A stretch of 34,734 nt of DNA from Priapulus caudatus (Eukaryota; Priapulida; Priapulimorpha; Priapulimorphida; Priapulidae). Position 1 is the first letter of the stretch; every line of letters starts with the position of its first letter. Below, piece after piece: positions 11,730 through 34,734 of the stretch. The DNA is taken from the NCBI RefSeq assembly GCF_000485595.1, contig NW_014578263.1, positions 42,782-77,515 on the forward strand. Reading direction: 5' to 3'. Both the position numbers and the translations under genes were made by a program. The notes below the pieces were generated by a model. It made no database searches and had not been told where the DNA came from. It saw only the letters and a list, made by a program, of their open reading frames with translations.

Positions 11730-11947
11730 AGGGTCTATGTCTCTAAGGGTACTGCCGGAACGTACCCTGTTACTATCTAATATGCCGTACCCTACCTCGC
11801 CTACGCCACTAACGAGTCTAGGGAGTCGCCTATGCCTACTCCCTAACCCTAACCCTAACCCTAACCATATCAGATTGTTACCAGGGTACGTCCCGGTATA
11901 CCGGACCCACGGTATGTTCCGGCAGTACCTGGGGGTACATAGACCCT
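11730..11947. repeat. MITE-like inverted-repeat element holding a telomeric tract
   Basis: The outer arms AGGGTCTATGT (11730-11740) and ACATAGACCCT (11937-11947) are perfect reverse complements. So are the inner arms, GGTACTGCCGGAAC (11748-11761) with GTTCCGGCAGTACC (11916-11929). The interior carries (CCCTAA)4. A degraded copy sits at about 8385-8620 and a shorter relative at 2627-2695. Confidence 0.75.
11841..11866 (-). repeat. Interstitial telomeric repeat (TTAGGG)4
   Basis: Four uninterrupted CCCTAA units are followed by CC. This is the canonical metazoan telomere repeat, oriented with TTAGGG on the minus strand. The equivalent site in copy 1 (about 8500-8533) reads as interrupted CCGTAACCC, CCGCTAAA units. 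Confidence 0.9.
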
Positions 11948-13689
11948 ATGAGCTACACTAGGGTCTCAAACTAGGTTTGAGCACAGCACAATAGTAGCAA
12001 CTTTAAGTTTGTAAACTCGAGTGTTCAAAATGTTAAATGGGCTTACCAGTGCCGTGGCATTACCTTCGAAGTCCTGTGCTAAACATAGCCAAATTTATAT
12101 TTTCTTTTAACTGTGCAACCTTGCGCAATCAATGCTCCAGATCGTGTAAAACCAAAATTCCTTGCACGTAAACGGTCATTTTGACAGGTGTTATTGCAGC
12201 CGTCACACAGCCGACAATCCCATTTCATTCAGAAATCATTCAGAATCGTTCAGGAATCGTCTGCCATGTTCCGCTGAAAACAATATTCATGGTTGTGAAG
12301 CTATTTATGGGGTGTCACTCGACTACTGTATACGCCATATTTTTCGCGTACAGATATTTTCACGAATTCAGACTTGAAGGACAATTTCGGAGACGCGTTT
12401 GCGAAATTCGCGAAAATTAAAACACCGTGAAATATACACCATATACACAGGGCTCGAATTTTCCCAGTTTGATGTACGATTGTTCCTTCACGAATGAGCA
12501 AATTCCGCTCAAAATCTAATAATCCGTACAGGGTAGGCTAAATTTTACTTATGAAAGGAAAATTACATGCAGACAAACCGTCCTGAATAAAATACCTTAA
12601 AGTGAAACATTGCAATTTTAGCGTTGGGAGCTCAGCATTTTATTGACAGATTTGTCAGATAGTTGATTGAAATGCTGTATAATGGCTCTGCCACCCAGAC
12701 TCTGTTTCTGCTCTGTGTACATTTAATGATTTTAAGACAAACTGACTAAGAAGTTGCAGAGGTGGAAGCGAGCACTGTAACGACAAGTTCTTTTTAAGTA
12801 ATCCGTATGGATTTCGTTCAGTTTCCTCATGAAATCCGTAACAAATCCGTAGGGTAATTTACCCTACGGGTTACCTATGAATTTGTGAAATTCTGAATTC
12901 TAATATTGTTCATCGTTTCAACCGGTTGCTCACCGAAACATTACAACATGCATGTGCAACGACGGATCATTAAAGACAATAGTTTTTATCTTCTAACATT
13001 TGTCAACGTTAGGGTCGACGTTGTGCTGAAGTGTTTGTTGAACTTTAGCCAGTTGAGATTTGTTATGGCGTTACGTATAGGCACCCATAGGTGCAGCCTC
13101 GTATATGAAAAAGCTGTATCCCAGGTCTTTTGTCCACACAAGTGTTACTATAGCTGGGGCAGCCTTATATACGATGAGGCTTCATTCCATGGCTGCTGAC
13201 TACATTCAGTACAATTCAGACAAGTAGATTTGTTCATCTATTTTATTAACAATGAAGCCAATACCCGTCAAGATTGTGATCGAATATTGTGAATCAAAGA
13301 GCTGTAATCAAAGATGAGTAAACTAAAAGAAATTACTGACACCCATGTTACAGCATTGTGTCTATCAGCAGCGTTCATCAGGTCAGACACACGCTAGTCT
13401 GCTTTGGCAGCAGTGTTTGGGGCACAAATTAATATCTAGTTCCATATTTCGGACGCAATTAAAACAGTTTGAGCAAAAGCAAAATGCTGCACTCAGTCAG
13501 TGTGAATATGAGTGTTGATCATACCCCCCCCCCACCAACATCGTTATCACGTATGTGCAATATATATAGAGAGATCTAATCAGAGCGTGATGTATATCAG
13601 GAGGGAATGAAAATAAATTTAAATTTGTTAATTTAAGTTGATTTGTTCTATTCACTCCTGGTGTATATGGATAGCCGCCACTGCTCGTT

Positions 13690-13830
13690 ACATTGTATCA
13701 GAAGTAAGCATAATAGGGAATAAATAAGGATATTTAAGATATCCCTATAAGATTATAGGGAATCCCTATAAGGATTATTATAAGGATATAGAATTATAGG
13801 GAATCCCGATTATCTACTTCTGATTGTATG
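13690..13830. repeat. AT-rich foldback element
   Basis: ATCAGAAGTA near 13698 and TACTTCTGAT near 13815 are inverted ends. Between them TATCCCTATA, TTATAGGGA and CCTATAAGGAT form nested palindromes. The equivalent in copy 1 lies at about 10374-10500, with its right half replaced by CTA-rich sequence. Confidence 0.6.
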
Positions 13831-14530
13831 CGTCATGTATACATAGTTAAGTGCATGAACATGAGCCGTGTGATGATGAGCACAGTACTGCTTGGAAGTG
13901 ATGGCCCCCCCGTGTATTTCAATGTAGCGATGAAATGCCGATGGAGTCATAAAGTAAGTGGCTGGCTGCAGGGTAAGAATTCGCATGGTGGTAGTGATAA
14001 CACCTCATAAAAACATGTTTTTCTCAAGGATGTATTCTGAGCAAAGATATATATATATATAAAAACGGATTTTATATAATGCAAATGTAGATAGCTAACT
14101 CTTAGATAACTTGTAACACAGGTAGTATCAAGTTGGAAACGTAATGATAGCTTTGTGTGAGTGGTTTGAAGTAGTAGAGGAGAAGGTGATGAAGTGATGA
14201 ATGATCCTGCCATGTGTTTGCCAGTTATTATTTTCAAATATTGAATCTTAACCTAAGCATGTTTTCCTTTAATGTGCAGTAAACATTTGGATTTGATTTT
14301 TTTTATCCATTCTCATGAGTATTTTTTATCTCATTTTTTTATCCATCCATATACATGGGTATTATCATAGCATTAACTCTACTCGGAACTTTACAATGTT
14401 TCTAGTAATGGGAGCAAGCATTTCCCCATGATTGCACATGTTATTTTGTATTGTGGCCGCACCTATGTTCAGTGTATTTCCTTAACCTTTAGGATGATGA
14501 GATCTTGTTTAACCTTTTATTCGTACTATA
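13831..14530. other. Region 5' of the CTP synthase coding start
   Basis: It contains a TA microsatellite (about 14049-14061), AT-rich sequence and T-runs. No coding exon is evident. A promoter or 5' UTR exon should lie here or further left, but I cannot pinpoint a TATA box or initiator. Confidence 0.4.
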
Positions 14531-14532
14531 TA

Positions 14533-14573
14533 CAGCTCAGCAGCAGCAGCAGCAGCTCGGCAGCAGCAGCTAC
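14533..14573 (+). promoter_or_regulatory. CAG-repeat 3' splice region just before the start codon
   Basis: A pyrimidine-rich stretch and TATATACAG (AG at 14534-14535) precede CAG units at 14538-14556 and 14561-14570. The ATG follows at 14575. This looks like the acceptor of a 5' UTR intron followed by tandem CAG sites, any of which could act as an alternative acceptor (NAGNAG type). All choices would leave the coding frame unchanged, because the ATG is downstream. Confidence 0.5.
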
Positions 14574-14574
14574 A

Positions 14575-31538
<16,964 letters not shown>

Positions 31539-33739
31539 GTAAAGTCAGTGGCTCGAAATAAGCGTTGCTCCGGTGTCCGAGACAACCAGCAATCTTGCCC
31601 GCCGGACAGACCTAACCAAGTCTGAAGCGACATTAGTCCGAGTGGACAATCCAAGAAACCCTAACACTAAACTCTTAACCGATTTCGGCTATATTAATAT
31701 ACGCAGTGGTAGCCGCACAATTAATTCTATGGTGTATATACTTTTTGCTGTTCAATATTTTGCGAATGCTGAACTGACAATCAATACCAACCAAACTGGT
31801 ATAGGCTTAGCTGGCAAAATAATGTTCAGTTTCATAATCAATCTCAAGTGTTTTCTAGCCTCGATCAACGAAATCTTAATCCGTTCGAATATAAATCAGT
31901 GAAATAATATAAAAATATGGGACCAGCTGCTATTTTCCAAACATTGGTTTATAATATGTCAGGTTTCTGATTTAGTGAGAGGTTGAACTCGAACTTATTG
32001 GGAACCAGCAAACGCAGGCAAGTTTCAAATGTTTGCTGGGGAGGACGCCCCATAGCCCGCCGCACGCTTTTTTCACCCCCCTCCTTTGTGAATACCTAGG
32101 ACGCCGCCACTGAACAAAGTTAACATATTCTTGGGAGCAGAGCAACAATGAACAAAGAAATGTTCGCCTTTCGCATGGCGCCGCACAAAGATTGCAGAGA
32201 TTGAGAGGTGAGGACGCAGATAGGGTGTGGAGAGGGCGCGGAGAGCCAAGTTAATTATTAAGTCATCCACTATTTTGCGCAGTTCAGCCTGTTTTTGGCC
32301 GCCCTTGCTTAAAAAAATCCTGCGTACGCCACTGTTTTTGGTGTTTCTTGATCATTATCATTATTATGTTGATTTGAAATAAGGAGATTTGGGCGACATT
32401 TTTTGAGACAACCAGAAATTTGTTGCGGACAACCGCATTTTGATGCCGGGGTTAGTCCGCAGGACAACCCACTTTTTTTTTCTTTATTTCTGAGCACGTA
32501 AGTTTTGTCATATAGAGCACCGAAAGCGTGGATGTCACCAGTGGCCATGACAAACGAACCCACTTGGTCTTAAACAATCATTCGGCCTTCGTAACATTAA
32601 CTGCATGAAATTGGTGGTGTGCGTACCGTAAAACACGAATGTAGTGCGCTTGCAGACAGCGGTATTAAAAGCATCCGTAGCAACGTCGATCTGTACAACA
32701 ATTTGATTTCATCAATTCAAAATGCCTAGAAAAAAAACATATCTGCATTACTTGCATACGCCATTATCAACTTAATCGATCTGTATGCTTTTCACTTCCA
32801 TACCTTTTGCGAATTCCCAATTAAAATGGCAAAATAATGACTGTTCAGAATGTGATTTTCACAATTTGGGTCACAAAACACGCGACCATTTCAAGCAGTT
32901 AATGATTACGGCGCCCAATGATTGTTTAAGTAACCAGTTGGCTCTGTTGTCATTGCCACCGGCTGATGTCATTCACTATCGCAGTTCTATTGGCAGTAAA
33001 TACACCGAGTGATACCAGCGGCTCTCAGTTTCGGAGTTTCAGCATTAAATTGGTTTGTTAAGCGGTGTCTTTAATTTCAGAAGGGAGAAGCTTAAAGAGA
33101 GCACTTCTTATGTAGCCGGTCTAGGGTCGCATTTTACATGGACATACAACTAGTACCGTTACTGTATCAACAAATCGTCGCGTCACGATTCATTGCATGA
33201 GGTACCCTTTCACATGTACTTTGTCACCAGATACGTTTATTAATTATTTACACTGCACTTGGATCCAACGCTCCGAAATATGAAGCTTTCTTTCGGCGCC
33301 CCGATGACACCCACCCCGGCAGGACCGCTGCTTGCCAACCCTACAAAAGTTAGCGTATTTTGCATTTTTATTTTGCACGGTAAGATGACCGAGTGGGCTA
33401 ATCCAAAAAAAAGCTGCTCAATTAGTATTTATTGATCTAAATTGCTAGTTTAAGCCGACACGATATTCATTTGGTTAGGGACAAATTTATCCATATTATA
33501 ACTGAAACTATATGTCCCGTTTATAGATATTATCCATCCTTTTGCTTTTAAATGAATCAAATTAAGATAAATACCCTCGGTCTTGATAGCCCTTGGGCCT
33601 GGGAAGGGTCCAGTTTGCGCAACTTTCTCAGATCCGTGCCGCTGTTAGAGCTGGGGGTGGACGCCACCGTCGTTGTATCAAACTTGTGGAGTCGTTAGTT
33701 TTAAAACATTTTTTTAAAAATAAATTTTAATTGTGATTG
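31539..33739 (+). other. Downstream intron, unassigned part
   Basis: I see no exon matching GVLVPGGFG or later CTP synthase segments. 31560-31680 and 32400-32470 share words such as GAGACAACCAG and CGGACAA, and GTACGCCACTG at 32323 resembles a DNA-transposon end. These hint at old transposon pieces, but I cannot define boundaries. Open frames here (31573-31902, 32785-33012) show no domain. Confidence 0.5.
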
Positions 33740-33765
33740 AAAGAAAAAAAGAAAAAAAAAATAAC

Positions 33766-33796
<31 letters not shown>

Positions 33797-33812
33797 GAAA
33801 AAAAAAAAAATC
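33740..33812 (+). repeat. Poly(A)-rich tract
   Basis: An A run of about 28 follows interrupted A-runs, then GGGG, then about 13 more A's. It could be the tail of a retroposed element, but nothing upstream is recognisable as a LINE or SINE. Confidence 0.8.
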
Positions 33813-33959
33813 ATGTGAAACTTTTTATTCTGTAGCGCATTTTATAACCTTAAATAGCTGAAATAACCCGCTACAGGAACCTAGGGCAGGCTACGTTCCT
33901 TTAAAGTCTTACTACATGTGCATAGATGGACAGATTTTAGATCATTGGTAGGAAGTTGC

Positions 33960-34720
33960 AGAGATCTAAGATACAATAGCCGTGTATGTTGAATGCCATG
34001 TGTGAGGGGTATACATAGTTATGTATGTGAATGCCATGTGTAAAGGTATACATAGCCCATGTATGTGAATGGTCATGGCTGTAAGTAGATATACATAGTA
34101 TGTATGCGGGTGAAATGCCAGTGCTGTAAGAGTACTTATCACTATAGCTATGTTATGTTGAAATTGCCATGTTTTGTAAGATTATACTATAGCCAAATGT
34201 ATGGTGAATGCCATGTGATAAGTAATTACGATGAGCTTATGTATTCCTAGAGCATGAATCTGTACGTATTTTAAACGCTGGGAATGTCAATGATTTTAAG
34301 TTGTGTTGATTAGAGGTATAAATAGCCGGGTGTCATGTGAATCCGATGTGTAAGCTATTACAGTATGTAGGTGAAATGCCATGATGTAAGACTAATACAG
34401 TAGCCATGTATGTGAATGCCAGGTGTGTAAGNTGTATGTGAATGCCATGTGTAAGTATACATAGCTATGTATGTGAATGCCATGTGTAAGTATACATAGC
34501 TATGTATGTGAATGCCATGTGTAAGTATACATAGCTATGTATGTGAATGCCATGTCTAAGTATACATAGCTATGTATGTGAATGCCATGTGTAAGTATAC
34601 ATAGCTATGTATGTGAATGCCATGTGTAAGTATACATAGCCATGTATGTGAATGCCATGTGTAAGTATACATAGCCATGTATGTGAATGTCATGTGTAAG
34701 TATACATAGCTATGTATGTC
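33960..34720 (+). repeat. 35-bp minisatellite with perfect donor-like sites
   Basis: About 21 units of TATGTATGTG, AATGCCATGT, GTAAGTATAC, ATAGC. The period is exactly 35 from 34433 to 34715. Each clean unit contains GTAAGTAT, the ideal intron side of a 5' splice site. Left of the N at 34432 the units are indel-ridden; right of it they are nearly perfect. The array ends with GTATGTCAGGGTTCTCCCCAG at the window edge. It lies within the intron following the AWQKLC exon. Confidence 0.92.
34432..34432. other. Single N, likely assembly join
   Basis: It separates noisy from clean copies of the same 35-bp repeat. Confidence 0.8.
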
Positions 34721-34734
34721 AGGGTTCTCCCCAG

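Larger units (their letters stand above)
10490..13815 (+). repeat. Large tandem duplication, copy 2
   Basis: This is the cleaner second copy of the 3.3-kb unit. It starts in a CTA/TAG trinucleotide stretch (10490-10560) and ends in a foldback element near 13815. Against copy 1, the 8640-10490 part differs by rare single-base indels. That is compatible with a very recent duplication or with one locus assembled twice (two haplotypes laid head to tail). Confidence 0.85.

Noticed and set aside
34714-34734. Start of the next CTP synthase exon (GVLVPG) at the window edge
   Set aside because: GGTTCTCCCCAG is only loosely like the expected codons and would need several missing bases in an otherwise clean stretch.

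Overview
The window is metazoan nuclear DNA. One gene can be named with confidence: the 5' half of a CTP synthase gene (CTPS1 family) on the + strand, with seven recognisable coding exons between 14575 and 31538. The gene is split by GT-AG introns, and an interstitial TTAGGG-type telomeric tract lies upstream. The DNA is rich in short inverted-repeat elements and minisatellites. Together these suggest a marine invertebrate deuterostome or similar animal; an amphioxus would fit the intron-edge minisatellites, but that is an inference and I cannot prove the species.

Layout. 1-6200 is non-coding or unrecognised DNA with a GA-rich tract, two pairs of diverged direct repeats (1120-2090 with 2740-3555; 2100-2600 with 5343-5945), a 34-bp-arm inverted repeat, a possible terminal exon of an unknown gene (2734-2866) and an A-rich tract. 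About 6950-13815 is a two-copy tandem duplication with a unit of about 3.3 kb; the first half of copy 1 is indel-ridden. 14575-31538 holds the CTP synthase exons. The rest, to 34734, is a downstream intron with a 35-bp minisatellite.

The most striking feature is inside the CTP synthase gene. Three of its introns carry a minisatellite whose repeat unit spans the exon-intron junction. The start of intron 2 has about 16 copies of a 34-bp unit with the 5' splice site. The start of intron 4 has about 130 copies of a 53-bp unit (about 7.2 kb) made of the last 21 nt of exon 4 plus the first 32 nt of the intron. The end of intron 6 has four extra copies of a 51-bp unit carrying the 3' splice site and the first 18 nt of the next exon. 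The same gene therefore offers the spliceosome many nearly identical decoy sites, and in each array the first decoy unit read in frame meets a stop codon.

Quality warning. Several stretches look like uncorrected long-read sequence: small indels every 10-20 bases, frameshifts inside a conserved enzyme, and two single N characters (29779, 34432) next to noisy-to-clean transitions. One conserved CTP synthase segment (about 27 residues) is not found and should lie in the noisy 26.2-29.8 kb stretch. Exact copy numbers and apparent frameshifts should be treated as assembly-dependent.
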